From contig CAZRBG010000001.1 in the NCBI GenBank assembly GCA_964598225.1, positions 124,001 through 188,000 of the forward strand: 64,000 nucleotides of DNA, in the 5' to 3' direction. The notes beneath the pieces were generated by a model that ran no database searches, had not been told where the DNA came from, and saw only the letters and a program-made list of their open reading frames with translations. Shown one piece after another: positions 16,647 through 26,053 of the stretch. The position numbers were made by a program, and so were the translations under genes. The stretch comes from SG8-4 sp964598225. Lineage in GTDB: Bacteria; Planctomycetota; Phycisphaerae; Sedimentisphaerales; Anaerobacaceae. Position 1 is the stretch's first letter; every line of letters begins with the position of its first letter.

Positions 16647-18749
16647 TTATCTTGTTGTTGGGGGTTTGGTTATGTCTTCGAAGGATACGTGGACTTGTTT
16701 GCCTTCGAGGAGGACTACTGCCTTTTTTCGCTTGCGGCGGATGCGGTCTATGATGCCCTCTCGGTGAAAGGGGACTACGTAGACGCTGTCGCCGGCGGAC
16801 AGGCTTTCCACGAACTTTGCGTGGCGGGCCGCTAAGGGCATGCTTGACGCGGCGGCTGTTACCCTCTCGGCGAATTCGTCGGCACGCTCTTTCCACGCCT
16901 TCGGGGCGTTCTGCATCTGTGCCGTAAACTCCTCCAGCAGGCGGCGCACCTGCCGCATGGAGTCGTCGATTTCCCGGTCCGCCTGGTCTTTCAGCCTTCG
17001 GCCCTCCGCTCGCGCCTGCGAAATCGCCTCTGTTGCCTGTTTCTTAAGCTGCTTTGCCTCTTCGAGCGTTTGCTGCGTTTTAGTCCGGTTGCGTTCGGCG
17101 GCTTCTCTTGTCATTTGGACCTGGTTTATCAGTTCGGTGGTGCCGTCGTTGTCGCTCTCCAGCAGGGATTGCGCCTTAGCCGCCATTTCCTTCGGCAGGC
17201 CCATACGTTTTGCGATAGCCAGGGCGTTGCTGCTGCCGGGCGTTCCCACCAAGAGCCGATACGTCGGGGCGAGTGTCTCGGAGTCGAATTGCACCGAAGC
17301 GTTCTGGGTGCGGGCGGTCGAGTAGGCGTAGGACTTCAATTGGCCAAGATGCGTCGTTGCTATTATCCGCCCGCCCTTCGCCAGCATCTTGTCCAGCAGC
17401 ACCTCCGCCAGCGCGGCTCCTTCGGTCGGGTCGGTGCCTGCGCCGATTTCATCGAGCAGAATCAAGGTGCCGGCGTTCGTTCTGCTGAGTATGCGGATTA
17501 TCTGCCGCATGTGCGCCGAGAACGTGCTGAGGTTCTGCTGGATGCTCTGCTCATCGCCTATGTCGACATAAACCTGCCTGTACACCGGGACGCGGGAATC
17601 GGGACTTGCCGGGATGTGCATGGCGCTTTGGGTCATCAGTGCCAGAAGGCCTATTGTCTTTAGCATCACGGTCTTGCCGCCCGCGTTCGGGCCTGTTACC
17701 AGCAGAAGATCGAAGTCTTCTCCCAGCCGCACATCGATGGGAACGACGTCATCCATTACCTCCGAAGCGCGTTTATCTTTTTCCTTGCTGATCCAGCGCA
17801 GAAGGAGTGGATGGCGTGCCCGCCGCAGCTTCAGGCAGCATTCGGAATCCAATTGTGGTGCGGCCATGTTGTAGGCAATGCTGAAGCGGGCCTTGGCAAA
17901 CGTCAAGTCGATCAGGCCGAGTGCTTTGACGCTCGCCAGGATTTTCTTTCGCTCCCGCAGAATCGCCTTGGTCAGCGTCCACAATATGCGATCGATCTCT
18001 TTCTTCTCCTCGTACGCGGCTTCTTCGAGTTCGTTGGTTGTCTCGACGAGCTCATCCGGCTCGACAAACAGCGTTGCGCCGGTGCGAGAACGGTCCAGCA
18101 CCATGCCGCGCAGGCAGTGACGATAGTTTGCCTTGACGGCGACAACGGGTCTTCCGTCACGCATCATGAATCTGTCGTTCTCAAGCGCACTTCGCATTTG
18201 GTCTCTGGCGACTATCTCGGCAAATCCCTTTCGGATCTGCCTGGTCAGTTTAGTGATCCGCGCTCTTATGTCCCGAAGCTTGTCGGATGCATCGTCTCGA
18301 ACCTTTTCGTTGCTCTCGATGCAGCGTTTCACCTCGTCTACGATGTGGCTGAAATCTTCCAATTTGTCTGCCATCCGATGTAGGTGTCCGAACTCATCGG
18401 CAGCCAGGTCACCCATGAAGAGCTTCAACCGCCTGCTTGCCTCAAGCGTGTCACAAATCTCCAGCAACTGTCCCGGGTCGAAGATCGTCTGCTTCGTTCG
18501 AATCTGCTTTAGCAAATCGCGGATGTCGCGCAAGCCTGCCAACGGAACTCGGATTCCCTCGTCCAGTATGCGTTTCAACTCCGTCGTCTCGGCAAGCCTG
18601 GCGGAAATCCAATCGACGTCGAGTGACGGGTAGAGCGCCGTCGCCGCATCTTTCCCCAGCTCGCTGCTGGCGAAAGAAGCGAGTACTTTCAGCACCTGAT
18701 CGAACTCAAGCACTTCGAGAGTATGTTCATCTATTCTCTTTCGAGCCAT
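16647..18749 (-). CDS. mutS2: MutS2-family ATPase lacking the Smr domain
   Basis: A MutS homologue of the MutS2 branch (about 700 residues), which acts on recombination intermediates or collided ribosomes rather than mismatches. The clamp and core regions start LEVLEFDQVL. The ATPase has Walker A GPNAGGKT (353-360), Walker B TLILLDEIGAGTDP and the STFSAHM signature. A long coiled coil (EAAERNRTKTQQ onward) and a KOW-like end (AGDSVYVVPFHREGIIDRI) follow. It stops there: the usual C-terminal Smr nuclease domain is missing and downstream sequence shows no trace of it. The frame is open 16 codons upstream, but the conserved start is at 18749, where TATAAT lies 6 bases before the ATG. Confidence 0.9.
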   Translation of the reverse strand: MARKRIDEHTLEVLEFDQVLKVLASFASSELGKDAATALYPSLDVDWISARLAETTELKRILDEGIRVPLAGLRDIRDLLKQIRTKQTIFDPGQLLEICDTLEASRRLKLFMGDLAADEFGHLHRMADKLEDFSHIVDEVKRCIESNEKVRDDASDKLRDIRARITKLTRQIRKGFAEIVARDQMRSALENDRFMMRDGRPVVAVKANYRHCLRGMVLDRSRTGATLFVEPDELVETTNELEEAAYEEKKEIDRILWTLTKAILRERKKILASVKALGLIDLTFAKARFSIAYNMAAPQLDSECCLKLRRARHPLLLRWISKEKDKRASEVMDDVVPIDVRLGEDFDLLLVTGPNAGGKTVMLKTIGLLALMTQSAMHIPASPDSRVPVYRQVYVDIGDEQSIQQNLSTFSAHMRQIIRILSRTNAGTLILLDEIGAGTDPTEGAALAEVLLDKMLAKGGRIIATTHLGQLKSYAYSTARTQNASVQFDSETLAPTYRLLVGTPGSSNALAIAKRMGLPKEMAAKAQSLLESDNDGTTELINQVQMTREAAERNRTKTQQTLEEAKQLKKQATEAISQARAEGRRLKDQADREIDDSMRQVRRLLEEFTAQMQNAPKAWKERADEFAERVTAAASSMPLAARHAKFVESLSAGDSVYVVPFHREGIIDRIRRKRKKAVVLLEGKQVHVSFEDITKPPTTR

Positions 18750-18952
18750 AATGTAATTATACTGCAACTGTCCGAGTATAGCGAACCGGATGGTCACTGA
18801 AAAGACTGGAGTGGGTTAAGCGAGCTCGCGCATCGCCTGGGTGCCACGACTTTCTCATCGCTTAGCACGGTGATTGACTTTAACCAGATTCTTCGGCTGT
18901 GCTTCGCTCCGCTCAGAATGACAGGCGAATGAGACTCAGTTTTGCTTTGCGG

Positions 18953-20749
18953 TCAGATCTTTGCCTGGTCGAGGATCAGGTCCTTGGCTTTTCGACTGGG
19001 CAGGTTCAGCGCGCCGTAGGCGGCCGCGGCGGCGCTGCGGAGAGTCGGGTCGGTGTCGTTGGAGCTTATCAGCCCGTAGATAGCATCGACCGTGTCCTCG
19101 GGCAGCATGTTGGCGTTGAGCTTTGCCGAAGTCGCCAGCGAGCCGAAAGCCGCTATTCGCACCTCGGCCGAGTTGCCTGTATCGAGAGCCATGTCCGCTA
19201 TCGCCCTCTGGGCGCCGGGGCTGTCCAGATACGCCAGCGTCTGGCCGGAAAGGACTTGAATCTCGCTGCGATCGCTTTTAGTGGCCTCTACGAGTGCATT
19301 CTGAGCGGGCGAGAGATCGATGAGCTCGTTTCGCGTCGACGCCAGTTTGAGCATTGTTTCCACGGCACGCAGGGCGTAGCTTTCGGCGACCTCGGCGTTC
19401 CAGCCGTTTTCGCCGGCGCCCGCGGCGTTCGGGTCCCGAGTCAGAGCTTCGGCAAGATTCGTCGTGACCAGCGAGCTCTCGGCAAAAGGCTCGGTCGGAC
19501 CGGCATTGCCGAGTGCTATCCCCGCGCTGTAGCGGACCATCCTATCCGGGAAAGACAGCGCCTGAAGCAGCGGCTGCGACGGGCCGAGCTTGTAGAGCAG
19601 AGATTCCTCGCCTGCTGTCGTTCCCAGTGCCTCTATTACGCCGAGCGCTACGTAAGCGTTCTTGTCCTTGACGGCGCGGGCGAGAGCCTGGTGCAGATAC
19701 TCGACGCCGGCGGTAGTGGCGTAAACCAGGGCGTCGGCGTGACGCTCGCCGAAGTAGTCGGGCATCTTCTCCACACCCGTCGATTCGGCCTTGAAGAACG
19801 AGGCGATCCACAGGCCGATAGCGCGGCCGTAACCGGCATCGGCTCTGAGCGCCCACTCACAACAGCGCATCGCCATCAGCTCGTGGAAATAATCATCGGC
19901 GACTTCCTCGCGGGTCAGCTTGCCGGCGTCTTCGTCCCAGAACCAGATATTGGCAAAATTGACGTCCTCGGTCGGCGCAAGCGATTCGGCATGGTAGTAG
20001 TACTTCTCGCCCAGTTCGTAGAACAGTGCGGCGGCCGGAACCTGCAAGGAATCAGGGTTGATTCGACTCATGGCTTTTCGGGCGTCGCCGCGAAGATTCT
20101 CCGACTCTTCGTTTTCGACAACGTACTTGAGATACGGCTGTCCCTGCGGATAGCCGATCGCGCCGAGCGCGGTAATGATCTCGCTTTTCACTCTCGCATT
20201 GTCGGTTTGCAGTGCCGCGGCGAGCGGTCTTATTGCGTTTCTGCTGATCTTCGGCAGAGCGCGAACTATATCGGGCCACTCGTTTTCGCGTGTAGAGTCG
20301 GACAGGGCATCGAGCATGAAGGGGATTGCGTACTCGCCGGCGTCGCGAAGTCTTCTAACTGCGATGAACCAACCCCGTTCGGTGCCGCTCAGTCTTCTGA
20401 CTTCCTCGGCAATGATTGCCGGCGAAGTCCGGCGGATGAATCTGCCATTTTCGATAATGTCTATGACCCGGGCGGCAAGATCGGCAAGCTCTTCGTCCTC
20501 TGCAGTCTCTTTGGCGCGGACCAGAATCTGGTAGCCCTGCGGGTTTTCCTTGCTAAGTTCAAGCAACTGCACGGGGTCGGGATTACTCTCAAGTAACGCC
20601 TGCGCGTGTCCTTTCGCCAAGTCGAAGCGGCCGATAACCGTGTAGTGCAGGAAGTCTTCCCAGTGCTCGGTTGTGCTTTGAGCAAAACAGGCATTGACCA
20701 GACAAAGTGTCGCCGCTATAATCGCTAAGGATGTTTTTCCGTTGAGCAT
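18953..20749 (-). CDS. Exported HEAT-repeat protein
   Basis: A 598-residue secreted protein with an N-terminal signal peptide (LAIIAATLCLVNACFAQ, cleavage after the Ala-Gln region) and then alpha-helical HEAT-like repeats throughout, for example RPLAAALQTDNARVKSEIITALGAIG, ALVYATTAGVEYLHQAL and AIADMALDTGNSAEVRIAAFGSLA. HEAT arrays form curved protein-binding scaffolds; no enzymatic domain is seen. A longer frame begins at 20863, but the ATG at 20749 has GGAGAG about 7 bases upstream and starts exactly at the signal peptide. It stands alone with its own promoter and a leader of about 155 bases. Confidence 0.82.
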   Translation of the reverse strand: MLNGKTSLAIIAATLCLVNACFAQSTTEHWEDFLHYTVIGRFDLAKGHAQALLESNPDPVQLLELSKENPQGYQILVRAKETAEDEELADLAARVIDIIENGRFIRRTSPAIIAEEVRRLSGTERGWFIAVRRLRDAGEYAIPFMLDALSDSTRENEWPDIVRALPKISRNAIRPLAAALQTDNARVKSEIITALGAIGYPQGQPYLKYVVENEESENLRGDARKAMSRINPDSLQVPAAALFYELGEKYYYHAESLAPTEDVNFANIWFWDEDAGKLTREEVADDYFHELMAMRCCEWALRADAGYGRAIGLWIASFFKAESTGVEKMPDYFGERHADALVYATTAGVEYLHQALARAVKDKNAYVALGVIEALGTTAGEESLLYKLGPSQPLLQALSFPDRMVRYSAGIALGNAGPTEPFAESSLVTTNLAEALTRDPNAAGAGENGWNAEVAESYALRAVETMLKLASTRNELIDLSPAQNALVEATKSDRSEIQVLSGQTLAYLDSPGAQRAIADMALDTGNSAEVRIAAFGSLATSAKLNANMLPEDTVDAIYGLISSNDTDPTLRSAAAAAYGALNLPSRKAKDLILDQAKI

Positions 20750-20911
20750 CAAATTCTCTCCAAAAACTGCGTTTTCTTGCCAAAAACCGGGTTCGGCCCT
20801 CAACCAGATAGGTGTTATTCCAGGCTGCCCGTACCTCCGAAATGCCCTAAACAGGCTTTTCAATCACCAAACAGGGACACTATCCCTGCTATTGTTTGTA
20901 CTTAAAACTAT

Positions 20912-20940
20912 ATAATATAAGTAAATACCCGTTATGTCAA
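20912..20940 (-). promoter_or_regulatory. Promoter of HEAT-repeat gene
   Basis: Minus strand: a perfect TTGACA (20940-20935), 17 bases, then TATTAT (20917-20912). The leader to the ATG at 20749 contains a CAGGGA-TAGTG-TCCCTG hairpin. Confidence 0.65.
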
Positions 20941-21111
20941 CAAAAAACCCGTTCGGCCGCTGCTTCGAAGCTCGAATCGGCGACAATTGGCCCGGTATAC
21001 ACCCCACAGTAAAGTGAGAAGATCCCGCCAAATCAGGGGCGTGTAGGTGTCTGTTTTTTGGTCGTAAGCTGAGATCGGATCGGACTCGCTGTCTCGCAGT
21101 GCATCCCGATG

Positions 21112-21140
21112 TTGAATTGTCGGGCGACGAACGTTATAAT
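21112..21140 (+). promoter_or_regulatory. Promoter of DAHP synthase/chorismate mutase gene
   Basis: TTGAAT (21112-21117), a 17-base spacer, and a perfect TATAAT (21135-21140) lie about 75 bases before the ATG at 21221. The leader holds a small GCCTG/CAGGC stem. No Trp/Phe-rich leader peptide was found, so attenuation is not supported. Confidence 0.65.
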
Positions 21141-21220
21141 CTCCGGCCTGATTTCGCCGAGCAGGCACTTCGTTTGGCGAGTATTGTAAGTTCAATTAAA
21201 CAAATGGGTTGGACAATTAT

Positions 21221-22309
21221 ATGCCTGAGAACCTGAAGAAGCTGAACGAGGGTATATCGGATATCTCGACGTGGTTGAAGATCGACAAGACTCCCTGGCT
21301 GATCGCCGGTCCGTGCAGTGCCGAGAGTGAAGAACAGGTCCTGGCGACCGCCCGCGGGCTGAGCGGATGTCCGAACGTGAAGGTATTCCGTGCCGGGGTG
21401 TGGAAGCCTCGCACGCGGCCCAATACCTTCGAGGGCGTCGGAAAGGTCGGGCTCGAATGGCTACAGCAAGTCAAGGCCGAGACGTCTCTGCTGACCACAA
21501 CCGAAGTGGCCGGCGCCCGGCACGTCGAGCATTGTCTCGAACATGATGTGGATATCCTCTGGATCGGGGCAAGGACTACGGTTAATCCGTTTCTGGTGCA
21601 GGAGATAGCCGATGCGCTCAAGGGGGCCGACGTTCCCGTGCTGGTGAAGAATCCGATTAACGCCGAGCTCGGTTTGTGGCTCGGAGCTGTCGAGAGGCTC
21701 TACAGCTCCGGCATAAGGAAGCTCGCCGCGATTCACCGGGGGTTTTCGACGTATATGGAGATGGAGTACCGCAACCGGCCGGACTGGCAGATTCCGATCG
21801 AGCTGAAACGGTTGGTCCCGAATCTGCCGCTTATATGCGATCCGAGCCACATCGCGGGCAACCGGGCTTATATTGAGCCGATCTCACAGACGGCGCTGGA
21901 TCTGGGCATCGGCGGCCTGATGATCGAGACGCATATCGACCCGGAGAACGCCCTGAGCGATGCGAAACAGCAAATAACGCCGGATGCTCTGATCGAGTTA
22001 CTTGGTAAGCTCAGAACGCGGGAGACCGACATCACCGACGAGCAGGTCAAGAGGAATATCGAGCACCTTCGCGGCCAGATCGCACAGGTGGACTCGCAGA
22101 TCATACGCGACCTTGTCGAAAGGATGAGGTGGGTCGAGGAGATCGGCAAGCTCAAGCAGCGACACGGCATACCGGTCCTGCAGATCAATCAGTGGGAGAG
22201 CATTCTTGAGGATCATATTACGCAGGGGCAACAGTTCGGGCTGGACGAAGAATTTGTCAAGGGGGTGTTCGAGCTGATTCACGCTCACGCGGTTAAGAGA
22301 CAATTATAG
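21221..22309 (+). CDS. Bifunctional DAHP synthase / chorismate mutase
   Basis: This enzyme makes 3-deoxy-7-phosphoheptulonate, the first step of aromatic amino-acid synthesis, and converts chorismate to prephenate. The N-terminal two-thirds is a class I DAHP synthase of the KdsA-like type, with IAGPCSAES, FRAGVWKPRTRP, VLVKNPINAE, IHRGFSTY and CDPSHIAGNR (metal and phosphate ligands). The last 90 residues form an AroQ helical chorismate mutase (HLRGQIAQVDSQIIRDLVERMRWVEEIGKLKQ). The order synthase-mutase is the one known from Bacteroidetes and related groups. A TTG at 21209 in frame could also start; I prefer the ATG. A GGGGCT/AGCCCC hairpin follows the stop. Confidence 0.93.
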   Translation: MPENLKKLNEGISDISTWLKIDKTPWLIAGPCSAESEEQVLATARGLSGCPNVKVFRAGVWKPRTRPNTFEGVGKVGLEWLQQVKAETSLLTTTEVAGARHVEHCLEHDVDILWIGARTTVNPFLVQEIADALKGADVPVLVKNPINAELGLWLGAVERLYSSGIRKLAAIHRGFSTYMEMEYRNRPDWQIPIELKRLVPNLPLICDPSHIAGNRAYIEPISQTALDLGIGGLMIETHIDPENALSDAKQQITPDALIELLGKLRTRETDITDEQVKRNIEHLRGQIAQVDSQIIRDLVERMRWVEEIGKLKQRHGIPVLQINQWESILEDHITQGQQFGLDEEFVKGVFELIHAHAVKRQL

Positions 22310-22915
22310 AGGGGCTAAAAAAGACAGCCCCCGACACGAGGCAAAGAACGAGTATTAGTTTTTGGATGTTTTTATTCAGTTTTTCTTGTTTTTTGGGATA
22401 CTCGGTCTTCTGCTGGCCGGGGGCAAAAACATCAGCAGCTCTTTCCATTATGGTTCCGTAGCCTTCTCCGGCGCTTACCACGAATACGATCTGACTTGTG
22501 TGCGAAACTCAGTGAGTGGCAACGCAGGTCCAACTAACATGGCCGGGCTGGTCATTCGTTTAGAGCCGCTTTCGTTTTCAATATTAACTTATCAATACTG
22601 TTATTAGCATCGGCACATTAGGCTCAGATTCTTGAGCCTTTTTCAGGAGCTTTGACATAGTGAAAACGCCCGGTTCAATGCCGGCAAGAAAACGAGTAGT
22701 CGAGGCGCTTCCCACGGTTCGTTCTTCGGCCCGAAATACCATATTAACATCTTCTCTGTTTTTCCTCGGAGGCCGCAATTTACCTCACTTAGTTCCTACA
22801 CCGGTCATTTGCCGGAGATTGAAAAACATGCTTGCCTATATTAAAAAGTGAGAAAATCTTACTATTTATCGAGATACGAGGCCATTGATCTGTGCTGCTG
22901 ATCGGGGACGTCTTT
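22310..22915. other. Intergenic region, 606 bp, no supported gene
   Basis: This lies between two gene 3' ends. Immediately after the aro stop is a GGGGCT...AGCCCC stem (22312-22330) without a T-run. Short minus-strand frames (one starting MSKLLKKAQESEP near 22660, another ending in a hydrophobic segment near 22330) are separated by several stops. They may be traces of a decayed gene, but I cannot name one. Confidence 0.5.
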
Positions 22916-24478
22916 TTATCGGCTGGAAATCGGCGATTCCGTCATTTTTCTGATGGCGGCCTCGCAGGCTCGGATGGTTGCGTTCGGGACGTCGTTGCTT
23001 TTGTTCATCGCCTTGACGTTTGCGAGGGCTTTCCTTGCGTCTTCGGCTCTTTTAGGGCCCAGCCGGGTAAGCAGTGATGTATACGCCGACCAGCACCTGG
23101 CGCACGGATGGTCTTCAAGGAGGGTTTTATAGGTCTGTTCGGCCTCGAAGTAGTACTTGTTATGAGAAAGCGAATCGGCCAGATGCCGCTGATAAAGATG
23201 CCGGAGGTGATCCGGGTGAGGCAGTTCAATTGCCTTTCTCAGGATCGGCAGTTCCTGCTTGTGTTTTCTTTGCTTTCTCAAAGCACGAGACAACTCGAAC
23301 CAGAACGCGGCGTTCGCAGGCCACTTTCGGGTCAGCTCACGCCCCTGCTCCTCAGCTTCGGCCGGGTCGGTCCGCGTCAATGCCAAGATCCTGCCGGTCT
23401 GAGCGAAGATGTGATTCGGGTCGATGGCAATGGCATTCTGAAACTCCCGCAGTGCCTCTTCGGGTTTGCCTCGGTTCAACAAACAGTTGCCGTACGCCGC
23501 GTATGGAAGCGTGCGATGGTCGGCCAGCTCAATCGCTTTCCGGTAGCACTCCTCATCGGAAGGCTCTCCAAGCATCCACGCGGCGACTACGTGCATGACG
23601 TAAGATTCGGGTCGTGTCGAACACAGCTCTTTGGCAATTTCACAGGACTTTTCTTTGTCTCCGATCACGACGCTGTCGAACAGCCGCAGGATCGAATCGA
23701 ACTGCCCGGCGCCGTCTCTGCGGGCGATGGGACTGGAGAAAACCGAAATAGGAATCTCGTTTCTCAAAAACATCTTGTGGATGGCCTCGGGATTGCAGCC
23801 GAAGATATAATGCTTCTTCCTGAAGAAGAACTTTCTCACGTATCTCTCGTTGCTGAGAATCCCGACCACTTCGCCGGTCTTGGGCAGCAAGAACGCAGAT
23901 CCGCTCCAGCCTTTGCCGGGATATGCGACCGATCCCAACTGAAACGCGTGCCGACCTTTTCCATTTGCTCGGACGACTTTCTCGTCTTTCAGCGAGATGC
24001 GACGGCTGATCTTTGTGTTCTTTCCTTTTGCGGGATTAGTAGGTTGATAGCCGGCAATTACTATCCTCTTGGCTTTCTTCCACCTATTGCCGGCATCGAT
24101 CCTGAGCCCGGGGTGCGACTCCCAATCGGGCTTGAGCAGGGCAATATCGTCCTGCCCCTCGGTGTCGACGATTTGTGCTTCGACAATGTCACCGTAGTGC
24201 CGGCTTATCGCCAGCGGCTTAAAGAGCGAGTGATTGCCGTTGCCAAAGTCCTCCAGGCAATGCGCGGCGGTAAGGATCGTGCGGCCGTCTCCGACCGCGA
24301 ATCCGACTCGCAGACCGTTGAAGACGATCTTGTTGTCTCTGATGCCCAGATTCAGTATATAGACAAAGGCGTCGGGATCGGGCTGCTGCGCGCCGAGAGA
24401 GACAGGGCTCGCGACGAAGCAGATCAGCCACAGGTACAAGAGAGCCGAGCGTCTGGGGATAGTGGTTCTTGCGAACAT
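22916..24478 (-). CDS. Secreted trypsin-like serine protease with TPR repeats
   Basis: A 520-residue exported protein. The signal peptide (LLYLWLICFVASPVSLGAQ) is followed by a chymotrypsin-fold domain with His73 in TAAHC, an Asp in QDDIALL (about 110-111) and Ser192 in GKGWSGSAF; the nucleophile motif GWSGS departs from the usual GDSGG. From about residue 300 there are tetratricopeptide repeats (AYGNCLLNRGKPEEALREFQNAIAIDPNH and others). It probably acts in the periplasm on protein complexes. It starts 16 bp after the ThuA-fusion gene, so the two are likely co-transcribed, although no shared function is obvious. Confidence 0.82.
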   Translation of the reverse strand: MFARTTIPRRSALLYLWLICFVASPVSLGAQQPDPDAFVYILNLGIRDNKIVFNGLRVGFAVGDGRTILTAAHCLEDFGNGNHSLFKPLAISRHYGDIVEAQIVDTEGQDDIALLKPDWESHPGLRIDAGNRWKKAKRIVIAGYQPTNPAKGKNTKISRRISLKDEKVVRANGKGRHAFQLGSVAYPGKGWSGSAFLLPKTGEVVGILSNERYVRKFFFRKKHYIFGCNPEAIHKMFLRNEIPISVFSSPIARRDGAGQFDSILRLFDSVVIGDKEKSCEIAKELCSTRPESYVMHVVAAWMLGEPSDEECYRKAIELADHRTLPYAAYGNCLLNRGKPEEALREFQNAIAIDPNHIFAQTGRILALTRTDPAEAEEQGRELTRKWPANAAFWFELSRALRKQRKHKQELPILRKAIELPHPDHLRHLYQRHLADSLSHNKYYFEAEQTYKTLLEDHPCARCWSAYTSLLTRLGPKRAEDARKALANVKAMNKSNDVPNATIRACEAAIRKMTESPISSR

Positions 24479-24494
24479 AACAATGCCGCCCGGT

Positions 24495-25856
24495 CTATAG
24501 TTTCCCGGTCGTCCAGAGGATTGCTCGCTCGACTAATCGCGAGTAGTTGTCGTTGGCGTAGGCCTTCGAGTCGTGTCCCAGTTGGATCGTGCAGACCCTT
24601 GCCCTGCGGTATCTCCTTGCCCAGCCTATCGTCTCGTCGCTGGTGGGATGGTCGGTCGTCAGCAGGACCTGATTCTCGTCGTCGAACCAGCAGTTCTTGT
24701 AGCTCTCGTCGTGGATCGTAAAATCGCTCATGCCCCTGGTGATCGGGTGGTTCTTGTTGGCCAACTGGACCTTGATGTCAATATCGTGTTTGAAGGAACC
24801 CTTGCCGTGCGTGACGCCGTCCTCGACGGTTTGCTTCGTATAGTATTTCGCACCGATGATATTCCTGAACTCGGGCCATTGCTGATAGGCCGCCATAGTG
24901 TGATGCAGCGCGACAACGCCGACGCCCCGGCCGAGCAGCTTGAGGAAGTTCTTCCGCCGTTTGGGCGATATCTTCTGTGTCATGTTGTAGAACACAATCA
25001 CGTCGTAATTCCAGTCGCTAATGTCCTCGAACAGCTCGCTGTGATCTTTCTGTTCGGCCTCGACGTAATCGATGCTCTTCATGCCGTCGAACATCTCGAA
25101 GAAAGGCTCGTGCTGGAAGCCGTGACCTCCCGTCACCACTACGACGCTTACTTTCTCTATTACCTCGTCAGGGGCCAGTTCTCTGATGCGAATGTTCCGC
25201 CAGTGGACCTGATAGGATTTGAAGTCTCTGCCGACGCCGTGGACCTGCAGGCCGATGGCACCTTTGGCGTCGATCGAGTCCTTCAGGTCGGCGCAGGCGA
25301 TGCCGTTGACCCAGGTCTTGATCGAGCTTCCTTTGCATTCGACTCGGTACTTGTTCCACTCGTTATTTTTGAGCGCTCCTGCGGCGTCCGAATCGTCGGC
25401 AATGCCTGCGAGGAAAAATCCTCGGCGGGCCTCGTCGTAAATGCCGCCCGAATTGCCCGGCGACCTGGCGATTTCGACTTGATAGCCGTGAACGCGGTCC
25501 GGCGGAATCCTCCGCGTTCTCGGCTCGCCGTTTCGCCCTCTGAATACGAAGAACATTTCCTTTGCAGCTATCTGGCTGCGAATCTGCACGCCCGAGTTCA
25601 ACTCGGGATCACACTTGACCTCGAATTCGAGAATAAAATCTCCGTACTTTTTCTCAGTGCAGAGAAACGTATTAGGGCTGCCCCTGACGGCGGTCCCCAC
25701 TATGGTGGCGTCTTCGACGGCGTACTTCGCGTACCCGCTGTGAATCGTCCAGCCGTCAAGTGTCTTGCCGTCGAACAAATCCACCCACCGGCCGGCCTCC
25801 GCGCTCGTGGCGACCAGCAGAAGCATTAGAGTACCGAATAGCATTTTCTTTGACAT
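24495..25856 (-). CDS. DUF1080 (3-keto-disaccharide hydrolase)-ThuA fusion protein
   Basis: An exported two-domain protein. The signal peptide (MLFGTLMLLLVATSAEAG) is followed by the DUF1080 lectin-like domain (WVDLFDGKTLDGWTIHSG to SYQVHWRNIRIREL), a family with 3-keto-glucoside hydrolase/lyase activity, then a ThuA domain (VSVVVVTGGHGFQHEPFFEMF to RVCTIQLGHDSKAY), a class I glutamine-amidotransferase-like fold seen in sugar-utilisation loci. It probably cleaves oxidised glycosides in the periplasm. The domain order is the reverse of the gene at 29922. I take the start as MSKKMLFG, six codons inside the longer frame. It is first in a unit with the downstream protease gene. Confidence 0.88.
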   Translation of the reverse strand: MSKKMLFGTLMLLLVATSAEAGRWVDLFDGKTLDGWTIHSGYAKYAVEDATIVGTAVRGSPNTFLCTEKKYGDFILEFEVKCDPELNSGVQIRSQIAAKEMFFVFRGRNGEPRTRRIPPDRVHGYQVEIARSPGNSGGIYDEARRGFFLAGIADDSDAAGALKNNEWNKYRVECKGSSIKTWVNGIACADLKDSIDAKGAIGLQVHGVGRDFKSYQVHWRNIRIRELAPDEVIEKVSVVVVTGGHGFQHEPFFEMFDGMKSIDYVEAEQKDHSELFEDISDWNYDVIVFYNMTQKISPKRRKNFLKLLGRGVGVVALHHTMAAYQQWPEFRNIIGAKYYTKQTVEDGVTHGKGSFKHDIDIKVQLANKNHPITRGMSDFTIHDESYKNCWFDDENQVLLTTDHPTSDETIGWARRYRRARVCTIQLGHDSKAYANDNYSRLVERAILWTTGKL

Positions 25857-25937
25857 TTGCGTCGCTCCTTTCAAGAAAGCACTGGTTAATGATTTCTCTT
25901 ATTTTAGAGAACGCAACCTGAAAATCAAGAGCCTCCG

Positions 25938-25965
25938 TTGGATTTTGGTCTGGAACTTGTATGAT
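25938..25965 (+). promoter_or_regulatory. Candidate promoter of HzsA-related gene
   Basis: TTGGAT (25938-25943), a 16-base spacer and TATGAT (25960-25965), about 90 bases before the GTG start at 26054 in the divergent intergenic region. Confidence 0.45.
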
Positions 25966-26053
25966 GATTCTGATACAATGTTCGACACGATATGGGGTTG
26001 TGCTGAAACTAAGTCCCTTGCTACGGTATTACAGCGATTTTGGAGGTTCAGCA

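Noticed and set aside
18830..18952. Repeat of the TTCTTCGGCTGTGCTTCGCTC type as a gene or RNA
   Set aside because: It resembles a common dispersed intergenic sequence; one copy only here and no structure beyond short stems.
20932..21195. 87-codon minus-strand frame
   Set aside because: It overlaps the promoter and leader of the aro gene and has no recognisable domain or start signal.
22312..22332. Rho-independent terminator after the aro gene
   Set aside because: The GGGGCT/AGCCCC stem has no T-run after it, so it is noted only as a hairpin.
22293..22778. Small minus-strand frames (MSKLLKKAQ..., and a hydrophobic C-terminal frame)
   Set aside because: Several stops separate them, no Shine-Dalgarno is seen, and no family is recognised.
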